A stretch of DNA of 64,000 nucleotides, taken from contig CASGEC010000001.1 of the NCBI GenBank assembly GCA_949300365.1, positions 377,980-441,979 on the forward strand. The letters are read 5' to 3'. Below are positions 52,640-61,742 of this stretch, one piece after another (the first letter of the stretch is position 1; the number at the start of each line of letters is the position of its first letter). This stretch comes from an uncultured Bacillota bacterium. Lineage in GTDB: Bacteria > Bacillota_I > Bacilli_A > RFN20 > CAG-288. The translations under genes and the position numbers were made by a program. Under the pieces are notes generated by a model that did no database searches, was not told the DNA's origin, and saw only the letters and a program-made list of their open reading frames with translations.

Positions 52640-52864
52640 TTATAAGGAGAGGAAAAGGAAAATCATATAAAAACAAGGAACTCCCAAAAAACTGACAAAA
52701 TAGATATAACATGGCAATAAAACTGTTGTCTTGGAAATGAACAACGCGATTGCAAGGATATAAATTGTCAGTGCATAAAGAACGATATCCATGGGATAGA
52801 CAAGGAGGTACGAAAGAGAACTTGACCATGCTTTCAACACGAAAAGAAAAAGGACTGGCCCCAT
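52640..52864 (-). CDS. Possible small hydrophobic membrane protein
   Basis: This 74-residue frame has two or three hydrophobic helices (GPVLFLFVLKAW, DIVLYALTIYILAIALFI, LPCYIYFVSFLGV). It lies between the tRNA-Ala gene and the giant lipoprotein genes on the same strand. No good ribosome site is seen before the ATG, and a longer reading would run into the tRNA. Weakly supported. Confidence 0.3.
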   Translation of the reverse strand: MGPVLFLFVLKAWSSSLSYLLVYPMDIVLYALTIYILAIALFISKTTVLLPCYIYFVSFLGVPCFYMIFLFLSL

Positions 52865-52911
52865 GACCAATCCGAAGGAATATGGAAACACCCCTGAGGA
52901 TGTTATGACCT

Positions 52912-52984
52912 TGGAGCCGACGAGAATCGAACTCGCTACCCTCTGCTTGCAAAGCAGATGCTCTCCCAAATGAGCTACGGCCCC
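52912..52984 (-). tRNA. tRNA-Ala (TGC)
   Basis: A full cloverleaf folds on the minus strand: acceptor GGGGCCG/CGGCTCC, D-arm GCTC..GAGC, anticodon loop CTTTGCAAG with TGC, T-arm GCGAG-TTCGATT-CTCGT. The 3' CCA is not encoded (AAGG follows), unlike the other two tRNAs here. Confidence 0.95.
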
Positions 52985-53024
52985 GTGAATGGCTTAGAAA
53001 GTATAGGGCAAAGGAAGGGCAAAA

Positions 53025-54263
53025 TCAACTCAATTCGATGTCCTGGAAGGTGTTGGAAATGTCCTTGTCGGATGGGATAGTGCAGTAGAGATAGTATTCC
53101 GTATAGCCTCCAAAGGTCTTTTTATCGATCCTTTTTTCCACAAGGAGCCGTTGTCCTTTTCCCTTAAGCAATCTGCGGTAGGCTTCCTCGTTTTCCTCGG
53201 AGAGGAGGCAAAGCCTTCTTGTCCGCTCTTGCCGAATGGCAATATCGACCTTGCCCGGAAGGGAAAGAGCACGGGTAAGAGGCCTTTCCGAATAGGGGAA
53301 GGCATGGATGCGCATGAAGAGAAGGTCCTTGAGAAGGGAATAGGTCTCCATGAAATCTTCTTCCGTCTCCTGGGGAAAGCCGGTGATGACATCCGTGGAG
53401 AAGGCCGCAAGGGGCAGAGCCTTTCTTATCGTCTTGACGGTATCCCTAAAGTGGTCGATTCCGTATTTCCGATTCATCAGGCGAAGGATCCTCTCCGAAC
53501 CCGACTGGAGGGGAATGTGGAAATGGGGGCAGAGCTTTTTCGTGTTCTTGAAGACGTCGATGAGCTTGTCGTCGATTTGGCTCGTCTCCAGGGAAGAGAC
53601 GCGGATACGGAAGTCCCCATCGATTTTGGCGATGTCCTCCAAAAGGGAAGAGAGGCGATAGTCGGGATTCTCGGGATCCTGATAGGAACCGGTGTCGATA
53701 CCACCGATGACGATTTCCTTGACGCCGGTGGAAAGGAGGATCCGGCATTCCGAAAGGATACTGTCTTTCTTTCGACTCCGGGAGTTGCCTCGTGCAAAAG
53801 GAACAAGGCAATAGGCGCAGAAATTGTTGCAGCCATCCTGGATCTTGACATAGGCTCTTTCTTCATGCTCTCCCTTTTGTATTGGCGTGTCCTCATAGGA
53901 AAGATGCCTATTGTCCTTTTCGACGTAGCAATGTTCTTGCTTGGAGAGGAGGCTTTCGGCCTCTCCCTTCCTTGTCGTTCCCAAGACGATATCGGCAAGA
54001 GGAAGATAGGCCTCTGGATGGATCTGGCTTGAGCAGCCCATGACGACGATCTTGGCATTGGGATAGAGGCGTTTTGCCATCCGGACCTTCTGCCTATCCT
54101 TTCTTTCGGCCTCATTGGTGACGGCGCAGGTGTTGACGAAGACGACATCGGGAATCTCACCCTTTTTTGTTTCGACAAAGCCTTTTCCCACAAGCCGTTC
54201 GCCCAGGGATTCCGACTCGTAGCTATTGACCTTGCAGCCGAAGGTATGGATGACAAATCTCAT
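53025..54263 (-). CDS. mtaB: tRNA t6A37 methylthiotransferase
   Basis: This 412-residue radical-SAM enzyme adds a methylthio group to t6A at position 37 of tRNAs. The N-terminal cluster uses Cys10, Cys46 and Cys77; the radical-SAM cluster is CNNFCAYC (Cys145, 149, 152). The sequence CAVTNEAERKDRQ distinguishes MtaB from MiaB. A C-terminal TRAM-like domain is present. It overlaps the preceding gene by four bases and ends 40 bases before tRNA-Ala, so it lies among tRNA genes. Confidence 0.92.
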   Translation of the reverse strand: MRFVIHTFGCKVNSYESESLGERLVGKGFVETKKGEIPDVVFVNTCAVTNEAERKDRQKVRMAKRLYPNAKIVVMGCSSQIHPEAYLPLADIVLGTTRKGEAESLLSKQEHCYVEKDNRHLSYEDTPIQKGEHEERAYVKIQDGCNNFCAYCLVPFARGNSRSRKKDSILSECRILLSTGVKEIVIGGIDTGSYQDPENPDYRLSSLLEDIAKIDGDFRIRVSSLETSQIDDKLIDVFKNTKKLCPHFHIPLQSGSERILRLMNRKYGIDHFRDTVKTIRKALPLAAFSTDVITGFPQETEEDFMETYSLLKDLLFMRIHAFPYSERPLTRALSLPGKVDIAIRQERTRRLCLLSEENEEAYRRLLKGKGQRLLVEKRIDKKTFGGYTEYYLYCTIPSDKDISNTFQDIELS

Positions 54264-55036
54264 TTGGAAAGCCTCTTTGCACGCTTTTCTTCCCTCTTGT
54301 GGATGGCCTTCAAGGCATCGTCATGAAGGGAACGGGAGATAAGGCCATATTCCAGAAGATGATTCAGGAAGGCCATCTTGTCGAGCCGGAAATAGTCCTC
54401 CATCACCAGGACCAGCTTCTGGAAGAGGTTTTCGGGTGGCCAGGTCTTCAGCCCTTCGTCCTTGAGGGGGATTTCCTGCTCGAGGTTTCCCTGGTCATCG
54501 ATGACGAAGATCGTCGCGAAGCCGACATGGTAGAAGACCGAGGAGGGCGCTTTCTTGACATCCAGGCGGACAAGCTTGGAAAAGGTGGAAGAAAAAGGAA
54601 GATTGCCATAGGTATCGAATGGATAGTGGAGACAGCTGTTCCTGTCCTTGGTGAGGGCGACATAGGGGAAGGACTTGAAGACCCAGGGCGTCTTGTAGAG
54701 CTTTTCGTTGATCTGCGGGGAGAAGGTGGGGACGAAGATCTTCCTTCCCTTGAACTCGAAGAAGGAAAGCCTCTTAAAAAGCGCGTCCCTTGTCTTCTCT
54801 TCCTTGAGGTTGTCCTCGGAAAGCCTCTCGATGTAGTGGAACAGGAATTCCCTGTTCTTGAGGGAGAGAAGGAGGATGTTGGCCCTTATGAGGCCAAAAA
54901 GGGAGGTCGGATCGTTATAGATGGAGAGCGGCTCGTTGAAAAGGGAGGCGTTCTCGTCGAAGAATGCCTGCTCTTCCGAAAGGGCGCTGCTCTTCGGGTT
55001 GGACCATTGGAAGAATTCGAATAGGCTTTTGGCCAT
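54260..55036 (-). CDS. Conserved-looking cytoplasmic protein of unknown function
   Basis: This 258-residue soluble protein has no TM or signal peptide. It opens with AKSLFEFFQWSNPKSSALSE, has a middle region with FVPTFSPQINEKLYKTPWVFKSFPYVA, and ends in a basic helix (KREEKRAKRLSK). No family is recognised. The start is placed at ATG 55036, which has AGGAGG; a longer reading would run into tRNA-Gly. It is coupled to mtaB by a four-base overlap and driven by the promoter at 55073-55101. Confidence 0.75.
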   Translation of the reverse strand: MAKSLFEFFQWSNPKSSALSEEQAFFDENASLFNEPLSIYNDPTSLFGLIRANILLLSLKNREFLFHYIERLSEDNLKEEKTRDALFKRLSFFEFKGRKIFVPTFSPQINEKLYKTPWVFKSFPYVALTKDRNSCLHYPFDTYGNLPFSSTFSKLVRLDVKKAPSSVFYHVGFATIFVIDDQGNLEQEIPLKDEGLKTWPPENLFQKLVLVMEDYFRLDKMAFLNHLLEYGLISRSLHDDALKAIHKREEKRAKRLSK

Positions 55037-55072
55037 TTTGTGCCTCCTGGGGGTAGATCGTCCCGTGAATAA

Positions 55073-55101
55073 AGTATAGGAAATGGCGAAAGGCAAAACA
55101 A
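55073..55101 (-). promoter_or_regulatory. Promoter of the unknown gene-mtaB operon
   Basis: On the minus strand TTGTTT and TATACT are 17 bases apart, about 37 bases upstream of the start codon. Confidence 0.7.
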
Positions 55102-55117
55102 CACGGAAGAGGAAACG

Positions 55118-55141
55118 AAAAAACCCGATCCGAGGATCGGG
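55118..55141 (-). terminator. Terminator of the tRNA-Asp/Gly unit
   Basis: On the minus strand CCCGATCC and GGATCGGG (55124-55131 with 55134-55141) form a tight hairpin followed by TTTTTT. Confidence 0.85.
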
Positions 55142-55153
55142 ATGGTTTTTCGA

Positions 55154-55227
55154 TGGAGCAAGCGACGGGAATCGAACCCGCATATCGACCTTGGCAAGGT
55201 CGTGTTCTACCACTGAACTACGCCTGC
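55154..55227 (-). tRNA. tRNA-Gly (GCC)
   Basis: A cloverleaf folds on the minus strand with acceptor GCAGGCG/CGCTTGC (one G-U pair), anticodon GCC in CTTGCCAAG, T-loop TTCGATT, discriminator T and an encoded CCA. Confidence 0.95.
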
Positions 55228-55230
55228 GAA

Positions 55231-55307
55231 TGGCGGATCTAGCGGGATTTGAACCCGCGATCTTCTCCGTGACAGGGAGACGTGATAGGCCACTACACTA
55301 TAGATCC
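55231..55307 (-). tRNA. tRNA-Asp (GTC)
   Basis: A cloverleaf folds on the minus strand with perfect acceptor GGATCTA/TAGATCC, anticodon GTC in CTGTCAC, T-loop TTCAAAT, discriminator G and an encoded CCA. It is three bases upstream of tRNA-Gly and co-transcribed with it. Confidence 0.95.
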
Positions 55308-55335
55308 GTGTCTCTTTCCGCGAAAGAGCTTAGTT

Positions 55336-55364
55336 ATTATCTCAAGTCGGCAATGGAAAATCAA
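55336..55364 (-). promoter_or_regulatory. Promoter of the tRNA-Asp/Gly unit
   Basis: On the minus strand TTGATT and GATAAT are 17 bases apart. A short leader follows with the hairpin CTCTTTC-GCG-GAAAGAG just before tRNA-Asp. Confidence 0.78.
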
Positions 55365-55450
55365 GAGCTTTTTGGGAAAATCATTTAGTCCTTTATCCGG
55401 CCACCTTTTTTCATTAGAATATAGGCATTCATTTCTAATGGAGGCTCACT

Positions 55451-56035
55451 ATGGAAAGGCTCATTCTCGCGGAAGATGAAATCGTTCGCATCTGTGATCG
55501 TCTCGGTAAGGAAATCGATGCTTCCCTGAAGGACGAAGAAGGCGTTCCTGTCGTCTTGGGTGTCATGAACGGGGCCCTTCCCTTCATGTACGAACTCATC
55601 AAGCACATCACCCACCCCATCCAGCTGGACACCATCAAGGTCTCAAGCTATGACGGCATGGAAACGACCGGCGAGGTCCATGTCCAGAAAGGCCCCGACC
55701 AGAGTCTGGAAGGCAAGGACGTGATCCTTGTCGAGGACATCATCGATACGGGCATCACGATGAATTTCCTCAAGGAATACATCAAGACGCAATATAAGCC
55801 CCGCTCCCTGAAGGTCTGCATCCTCATCAAGAGGAACAACCTGAAGATGAAGTATGACGAAAAGGCCGATTTTGTCGGCCTTACGACGGATGAGCAGAAA
55901 TATATCGTCGGCTTCGGATTCGACTACCACGGCCTCTTCCGCAACGTTCCCTACATCTTCGTCCCTTCCATCAAGGACATCAAGTCCTGGGAACCCTACT
56001 TCGTCGCCGAGGAGAAGAAGCAGAAGAAGGCCTAG
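55451..56035 (+). CDS. hpt: Hypoxanthine(-guanine) phosphoribosyltransferase
   Basis: This 194-residue purine-salvage enzyme makes IMP or GMP from the free base and PRPP. The PRPP-binding motif VILVEDIIDTGIT and the flexible-loop region VSSYDGMETTGEV are intact; VGFGFDYHGLFRNVPYI is the base-binding end. GGAGG lies before the ATG, and a TAGAAT -10 is about 30 bases upstream. Its stop codon shares the palindrome CTAG with the stop of the convergent glf gene. Confidence 0.94.
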   Translation: MERLILAEDEIVRICDRLGKEIDASLKDEEGVPVVLGVMNGALPFMYELIKHITHPIQLDTIKVSSYDGMETTGEVHVQKGPDQSLEGKDVILVEDIIDTGITMNFLKEYIKTQYKPRSLKVCILIKRNNLKMKYDEKADFVGLTTDEQKYIVGFGFDYHGLFRNVPYIFVPSIKDIKSWEPYFVAEEKKQKKA

Positions 56036-57129
56036 CCCTCCAGCTCCTTGAAGATCTTCAGGCATTCGACGATCGTGTCGTCCATGTCGAAGTACTTGTA
56101 TTGACCCAGCCGTCCACAGAAGAAGACCCCTTCCTCTTTGGCGGCTTTTTCCTTGTACATGGAATAGAGCGAGAGATTGACGTGGTCCTGGATGGGGTAG
56201 AGAGGCATGTCGCCCGGCTCATATTCCTTCGGGTATTCCTTGGTGATATAGGTGACCGGACTCGGCCTCGGATTGAAATGCTTGTGCTCGGCAATGCGCG
56301 TATAGGGGACCTCCCTTTCGGTATAGTTGACGACGGCATTGCCCTGGAAGTCTTCCGTCTCCAGCCTTTCCGTCTCAAAGCGGAGGGTGCGGTAGTTAAG
56401 CTTTCCGAAGCAATAGTCGAAGTACTTGTCGATCTCGCCCGTGTAGATGACGCGTCTGGCAAGCTTGCGGAATTCCTCCTTGTTCTCAAGGTAGTCCGTG
56501 GAGAGCCTTACCTCGACCCCGGAGAGCATGTTCTCGATGACCTTGGTATAGCCATCGTAGGGAACGCCTTGGTAGGTGTCGTTGAAATAGTTGTTGTTGT
56601 AGGTAAAGCGCAGGGGAAGCCTCTTGATGATGGAAGCGGGAAGGTCCTTGCAGTCCCTGCCCCACTGCTTTTCGGTATAGCCCTTGATCAGGGTCTCGAA
56701 GATATCCCGGCCGACAAGGGAGAGAGCCTGCTCCTCGAGGTTCTTCGGCTCCAAGACGGCACAGTCCTTCTTCTGCTCCTCGATCTTGGCCTTGGCCTCA
56801 GCGGGCGTGATCGTTCCCCAGAGGGCGTAGAAGGTATTCATGTTGAAGGGCATGTGGTAGAGCTTTCCATTGTAATAGGCAAGCGGGCAGTTGATGAAGT
56901 TGTTCAAAGGACCGTACTCCTGGAAGAAATCCAGGGCTTCCTTGTCGGAAGTGTGGAAGATATGGGGACCATAGAGATGGACGTCGATGTTGTCCTTCCT
57001 TTCGCTGCGGATGGCACCGCCGACCTTGTCCAGCTTCTCCAGCACCAGGACCTTAAGTCCCTTCTTCTTGCATAAGGCGGCAAAGCTGGCTCCGAAGAGA
57101 CCGGCACCGACAATCAAATAATCGTACAT
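56032..57129 (-). CDS. glf: UDP-galactopyranose mutase
   Basis: This 365-residue flavoenzyme converts UDP-galactopyranose to UDP-galactofuranose for cell-surface glycans. The N-terminal Rossmann motif VGAGLFGASFAALC binds FAD; GPHIFHTSDKEALDFF, GYTEKQWGRDCKDLPASI and KRLPLRFTYNNNYFNDTYQG are diagnostic. It shows that this organism probably displays galactofuranose. No other surface-sugar genes are adjacent. Confidence 0.97.
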   Translation of the reverse strand: MYDYLIVGAGLFGASFAALCKKKGLKVLVLEKLDKVGGAIRSERKDNIDVHLYGPHIFHTSDKEALDFFQEYGPLNNFINCPLAYYNGKLYHMPFNMNTFYALWGTITPAEAKAKIEEQKKDCAVLEPKNLEEQALSLVGRDIFETLIKGYTEKQWGRDCKDLPASIIKRLPLRFTYNNNYFNDTYQGVPYDGYTKVIENMLSGVEVRLSTDYLENKEEFRKLARRVIYTGEIDKYFDYCFGKLNYRTLRFETERLETEDFQGNAVVNYTEREVPYTRIAEHKHFNPRPSPVTYITKEYPKEYEPGDMPLYPIQDHVNLSLYSMYKEKAAKEEGVFFCGRLGQYKYFDMDDTIVECLKIFKELEG

Positions 57130-57248
57130 GGTTATTCTCCTTTCCGGAAAACAGACTGCCTCTATTTTAGAGGATAGGAATAGATAAAGAAAGGCGCTTG
57201 AGAATTCCCTCGATGCCGTAATATAATTTCTTAACGGGAACCAAAATA

Positions 57249-58661
57249 ATGGACTATGATGTCATTGTCGTCGGCGCCGGTCCCAGTGGCTACATGTGCG
57301 CCTATGGTCTGGCAAAAGGAAATCCGAATCTGAAAATCCTGGTCATCGACCGGGGAAGGGAAATATCCAAGCGCAATTGCCCAGTGCTTCAGCACAAGCT
57401 TTCAAGCTGCCCGAAGAACAAGCTCTATGGACAATCCTGCCTTCCTTCCTGCTCCATGACCTGCGGCTTTGGCGGTGCCGGGGCCTTCTCGGACGGGAAA
57501 TTCAACATCACGACGCAATTCGGCGGATGGCTTTCGGACTATATTTCAAACGAGCGCCTTCTTTTCCTGATCGAGGAGTGCGACAAGGTCAACCTCCGCT
57601 TCGGGGCAACGGCCGACATCACCGATCCCTATACGGACGAGGTGCGCAAGATCGAGCAGAAAGCAATCGGTAACGGCCTGCTTCTTCTCAGGGCCAAGGT
57701 AAGGCATCTTGGAACCGACCAGAACCTGAGGATCCTATTCAATATCTACAACCACCTTCTTGAGAACCACGTCGACTTCCTCTTCTGCACGAAGGTCGAG
57801 GATCTTCTTGTCGAGGATGGCAAGGCTACCGGCGTCCTTTTGGAGGACGGAAGGAAGATCACCGCCTCCAATGTCGTCATGGCGGTCGGCAGGGAAGGCT
57901 CCACCTTCCTCATGAACACCCTGAAGAAGTACGGCATCGCCTTTGTCAACAACAGGGTCGATATCGGCGTCCGCGTCGAGACAAGCGACGTCATCATGCA
58001 GGACATCAACAAGTACCTCTACGAGGGGAAGTTCCTCTATACCACAAGCCAGGGCACGGTCGTCCGCACCTTCTGCTCCAACCCCAGCGGCCATGTCGTC
58101 ATCGAAAACGATGATGGCGTCATCCTGGCAAACGGCCATTCCTATTCCGATCCGAAGCTTGGAAGCGAGAACACGAACTTCGCCCTTTTGGTCTCTCATA
58201 AGTTCTCCGAGCCCTTTGGCGATCCCAACCAGTTTGCAAAGGATGTCGCTTCTTTGGCCAACAGGCTATCCTGTGGTTCGGTCATCATCCAGAAATACGG
58301 CGACCTCAAGCGCGGAAGACGATCCACTCCGGAGAGAATCCACAAGGGCTTCATCCGTCCGACCCTTCCCGAGGCCGTTCCGGGCGATCTTGGTCTCTGC
58401 CTTCCCTACAAGACATTGCAGTCCATCATCGACATGATCGAGGCCCTCAACTTCGTCACCCCGGGTATCGCCAACGAACATACGCTTCTCTATGGCGTCG
58501 AGGCCAAGTTCTATTCCGCCCGCCCGAAGATGGACGCGTGTTTGAGGACAGAGATTCCCAATCTCTATTGCGGTGGCGATGGCGCCGGTGTCACAAGGGG
58601 CCTTGCCCAGGCCGGGGCTTCTGGCCTTCTTATTGCCGACGCGATCTTGAAAACGAGGTAA
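57249..58661 (+). CDS. FAD-dependent dehydrogenase-like protein (COG2509 type)
   Basis: This 470-residue flavoprotein has the N-terminal dinucleotide motif VVGAGPSGYMCAYGLA and a second FAD region at the end (YCGGDGAGVTRGLAQAGASGLLIADAI). A cysteine-rich block CPVLQHKLSSCPKNKLYGQSC with CSMTCGFGGAGAFSDGKFN is characteristic of this uncharacterised family. The substrate is unknown. It is followed six bases later by purA, and this pairing suggests but does not prove a link to purine or tRNA metabolism. Confidence 0.85.
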   Translation: MDYDVIVVGAGPSGYMCAYGLAKGNPNLKILVIDRGREISKRNCPVLQHKLSSCPKNKLYGQSCLPSCSMTCGFGGAGAFSDGKFNITTQFGGWLSDYISNERLLFLIEECDKVNLRFGATADITDPYTDEVRKIEQKAIGNGLLLLRAKVRHLGTDQNLRILFNIYNHLLENHVDFLFCTKVEDLLVEDGKATGVLLEDGRKITASNVVMAVGREGSTFLMNTLKKYGIAFVNNRVDIGVRVETSDVIMQDINKYLYEGKFLYTTSQGTVVRTFCSNPSGHVVIENDDGVILANGHSYSDPKLGSENTNFALLVSHKFSEPFGDPNQFAKDVASLANRLSCGSVIIQKYGDLKRGRRSTPERIHKGFIRPTLPEAVPGDLGLCLPYKTLQSIIDMIEALNFVTPGIANEHTLLYGVEAKFYSARPKMDACLRTEIPNLYCGGDGAGVTRGLAQAGASGLLIADAILKTR

Positions 58662-58667
58662 AGGAAA

Positions 58668-59960
58668 ATGGAATACAAGACACTTTCTGTTGAAGGAAGC
58701 CAGTTTGGCGATGAAGGAAAGGGAAAGATCACCGATTACATCGCATCCCATGCCGATGTCGTCTGCCGCTATCAAGGCGGAAACAATGCCGGACACTCGA
58801 TCGAGATAAACGGCGTCCGCCACGCCTTAAGAAGCCTTCCTTCTGGAATCTACGAGGAAGGGGTTCTCAATGTCATCGCCAATGGCGTCGTCGTCAATCC
58901 CTTTGCCCTTCTTGACGAGATCGACGAGAACTTCCATGGCAGGGAAAAGGACCTCCGTCTTGCCCTCTCCGACAGGGCCCATCTCATCCTTCCCTATCAC
59001 ATCCTTCTGGATGGTGCCTATGAGGAAATGATGGGAAAGAACAAGATCGGAACGACGAAGAAGGGAATCGGCCCCTGCTATTCCGACAAGGCCAAGCGAA
59101 TCGGCATCCGTGTCGGTGACCTTCTGGATCCGGAATACCTCCACGAGCGTCTCGAAACGGCCCTCAACGTCAATAACAAGGTCCTTCTCGGGCTCGGAAA
59201 GGAACCCGTCGACCTTGAAAAGCTCTATCAGGACCTTCTTGTCGCTTCCGAAAGGCTCAAGCCCTATATCACCGATACCTCCGTCCTTCTGAACAAGGCC
59301 ATCGACGAAGGAAAGAAGGTCGTCTTCGAAGGGGCCCAGGGTTCCCTTCTGGATCTCGACCATGGCACCTATCCCTTCGTCACCTCCTCTTCCCCGACAA
59401 GCGTCTCCATCCCGCTCAATGCCGGCATTGCCCCATATAAGGTCCAGCGCGTCCTTGCCATCATGAAGAGCTACATGACCCGTGTCGGCGAAGGCCCGAT
59501 GCCCTCCGAGCAGGATAACGCCTGGGGAAACGAAATCCGCGAGCGCGGACACGAATACGGAACCGTCACCAAGAGGCCAAGAAGGGTCGGCTATCTCGAC
59601 CTTGTCCTATTGGGATACACTTCCCGCATCACGGGCGTGACCGATCTTGCTGTGACCCTTTTCGATATCTTGGAAGGGGTGGAAGACCTCAAGATCTGCG
59701 TGGACTATTCCCTCGATGGCAAGATCATCGACTTTGTCCCCTCTTCGGCCAAGACCTATTCCCGCTGCAAGCCGATCTACAAGGAATTCAGGACTATTCC
59801 CCGCTTCGACCACAAGAAGATACACACCTTCGACGACCTTCCCGTCGAAGCCAAGGAATACCTCGGCTTCATCAAGGACAGGCTCCATGCTGATATCGCG
59901 ATTCTCTCCCTGGGTGCCGAAAGGGAAGACACGGTCGCCTTCAAGAAGCTGTTCGACTAG
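58668..59960 (+). CDS. purA: Adenylosuccinate synthetase
   Basis: This 430-residue enzyme joins IMP and aspartate with GTP in AMP synthesis. The N-terminal GSQFGDEGKGKITDYIA with the catalytic Asp, GGNNAGHSIEI with His, and GIGPCYSDKAKRIGIRVGDL are intact. FEGAQGSLLDLDHGTYPFVTSS and TRVGEGPMPSE are complete. AAAGGAAA precedes the ATG. It ends in a strong terminator. Confidence 0.97.
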   Translation: MEYKTLSVEGSQFGDEGKGKITDYIASHADVVCRYQGGNNAGHSIEINGVRHALRSLPSGIYEEGVLNVIANGVVVNPFALLDEIDENFHGREKDLRLALSDRAHLILPYHILLDGAYEEMMGKNKIGTTKKGIGPCYSDKAKRIGIRVGDLLDPEYLHERLETALNVNNKVLLGLGKEPVDLEKLYQDLLVASERLKPYITDTSVLLNKAIDEGKKVVFEGAQGSLLDLDHGTYPFVTSSSPTSVSIPLNAGIAPYKVQRVLAIMKSYMTRVGEGPMPSEQDNAWGNEIRERGHEYGTVTKRPRRVGYLDLVLLGYTSRITGVTDLAVTLFDILEGVEDLKICVDYSLDGKIIDFVPSSAKTYSRCKPIYKEFRTIPRFDHKKIHTFDDLPVEAKEYLGFIKDRLHADIAILSLGAEREDTVAFKKLFD

Positions 59961-59968
59961 AAACATAG

Positions 59969-59997
59969 GGCCATGGCGAAAAAGCCGTGGCCTTTTT
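59969..59997 (+). terminator. Terminator of the FAD protein-purA operon
   Basis: GGCCATGGC (59969-59977) and GCCGTGGCC (59984-59992) form the stem, followed by TTTTT. Confidence 0.85.
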
Positions 59998-60392
59998 GGG
60001 AGTCTTAAAATCAGAGCGAATACTTCCCTTCGTCTTGGGGCATGGAATCCTTTCTGCTGTATTTGGCCGCGAATTTGCGAAAGCTCCCTATCGCTTCCGA
60101 CGAAGATAGAAAATCCCCTTAAGATTCTTATAGAAAAGGCAAAAACGCCAAAAATGAAACAGGCCTTTTTACCAAAATGAGAGAATCCTGTTTTAACATG
60201 TACGACTCGTCTCTTTCAAAGCGTGAGAGTTAAGCCGGATTGAATCGAAGTTGAACCATTTCAATTTCCGCCGCGAGAAAATGTTGTAATCTCTAAAATA
60301 AGGACAAAGCTTTCTTGTTCAATGGCCAATCTTTTTTGATACGCTTTTCGGATGGTTAAGAAAGAGGCAGTCGATGGAAAGAGGCTAAAAGC
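59998..60392. other. Intergenic stretch without recognised gene
   Basis: This ~395-base AT-rich gap lies between purA and the convergent cysS. No frame has both a ribosome site and plausible protein. The only clear structure is a small AGGCT-TTT-AGCCT hairpin at the end of cysS on the minus strand, followed by CTTTCC, a weak terminator. Confidence 0.45.
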
Positions 60393-61742
60393 CTACAGCA
60401 GTCCCTTCTCCTGGAGGAGGGGACGAAGCCTGTCGCTTGTCGGATAGTCCTTTTCGGCACGGGCCTTGTTGTAGGCTTCTAGTTTCTTCCTGTCTTCCTC
60501 AGTCAGGCTTTCGACGGGAAGAAAGAAGCCGAGGACATCAAAGAGACGGTCGAGGGTCGTAAGGACATCCCTGAGGCGAAGAAGGTCGCCGTCCTTCTTG
60601 GCAAGAAGGGTGTTTGTCTCCTTGACAAGACGGTCGACGACGGTCAAGGCGTTGGCGGTGTTGAGGTCATTGGAAAGGGCCTTCAGGAAGGAAAGGTAGT
60701 CTTCCTCAAGGAGGTTTCCCTTGGTGTCGATGTTTGCAAGCTCTAGGCGATGCTTTCCCTTTGTCATGCAAAGTTGGTAACGGCTGATCGTCTTGTCGCA
60801 GGCGGTAAGGCTTTCCTCCGTGTAGTTGACCGGTGCTCGATAGTGGCTTTGATAGAAGAAGAGGCGGACGGCGTTTCCGGAATGGCGCTGGAGGACATCC
60901 TTTGCAAGAATGGAATTGCCGAGAGACTTGCTCATCTTCACGCCGTTTGTCAGAAGGAAGCCGACATGCATCCAGAAGTTTGCAAGGCGGGTATTATTGA
61001 AGGCTTCCGACTGGGCGATCTCGTTTTCGTGGTGGGGGAACTTCAGATCGAAGCCGCCGCCGTGGATGTCGATCATCTTCTTCTTGAAGACGTCGTTGGC
61101 CATGACGACGCACTCGGTATGCCAGCCCGGTCTTCCTTTTCCGATCTTGGTGTCGAACTTGATGCCGTCATCGTCGGTGAGCTTCCAGAGGACGAAGTCG
61201 AGGGGATCCTTCTTCAGGGAGTCGACCTCGATTCGCTTTCCGCTTTCAAGATCCTCGACCTTCTGCTTGGAGAGCTGTCCATAGGAAGGGATCTTCTTGA
61301 CGGAGAAGTAGATATCATCCTTTCCCTTGTAGGCATAGCCGGTGTCCATCAGGGTTGAGATGAGATCGACCATCTCATCGATGTATTCGCTGGCCCGGGG
61401 ATGGCAATAAAGGGGAAGGACGTTAAGTTGCGTTAGGCAACCCTCGTAGGCCTCGATGTAGAACTGGCTCAGTTCCTTCTCGCTTTTTCCTTCCTTGAGG
61501 CTTTCCTTGATGATCTTGTCGTCGATGTCGGTATAGTTGCTGACGCACTTGACGTCATAGCCTTCCTCCTTCAGGAAGCGGGTGAGAAGGTCGAAGGTGA
61601 TGGTGGGGCGGAAGTTTCCAAGGTGGACGTAGTTGTAGACGGTCGGTCCGCAATAGTAGATGTCGACTTCGTTTCCGGAAAGGGGGACGAATTCCCTAAG
61701 CTTTCCCTCATAGGTATCGTAAAGGCGGATTTCAGTCCTCAT
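60393..61742 (-). CDS. cysS: Cysteinyl-tRNA synthetase
   Basis: This 449-residue class I synthetase has HLGN (40-43) for HIGH and KMSKS at 269-273. Zinc ligands Cys31, Cys211 and His236/His237 are present. Blocks YYCGPTVYNYVHLGNFRP and SNYTDIDDKII are diagnostic. It is slightly shorter than the E. coli enzyme, with a reduced C-terminal anticodon region as in many Mycoplasmatota. It overlaps the exporter gene by 11 bases. Confidence 0.97.
   Translation of the reverse strand: MRTEIRLYDTYEGKLREFVPLSGNEVDIYYCGPTVYNYVHLGNFRPTITFDLLTRFLKEEGYDVKCVSNYTDIDDKIIKESLKEGKSEKELSQFYIEAYEGCLTQLNVLPLYCHPRASEYIDEMVDLISTLMDTGYAYKGKDDIYFSVKKIPSYGQLSKQKVEDLESGKRIEVDSLKKDPLDFVLWKLTDDDGIKFDTKIGKGRPGWHTECVVMANDVFKKKMIDIHGGGFDLKFPHHENEIAQSEAFNNTRLANFWMHVGFLLTNGVKMSKSLGNSILAKDVLQRHSGNAVRLFFYQSHYRAPVNYTEESLTACDKTISRYQLCMTKGKHRLELANIDTKGNLLEEDYLSFLKALSNDLNTANALTVVDRLVKETNTLLAKKDGDLLRLRDVLTTLDRLFDVLGFFLPVESLTEEDRKKLEAYNKARAEKDYPTSDRLRPLLQEKGLL

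Noticed and set aside
52545..52969. Protein frames running through tRNA-Ala
   Set aside because: Their N-terminal parts are translated tRNA sequence; only a shorter internal frame (52640-52864) was kept, at low confidence.
54260..55213. A longer start for the unknown gene before mtaB
   Set aside because: The extra residues come from tRNA-Gly and its terminator; ATG 55036 has a proper AGGAGG.
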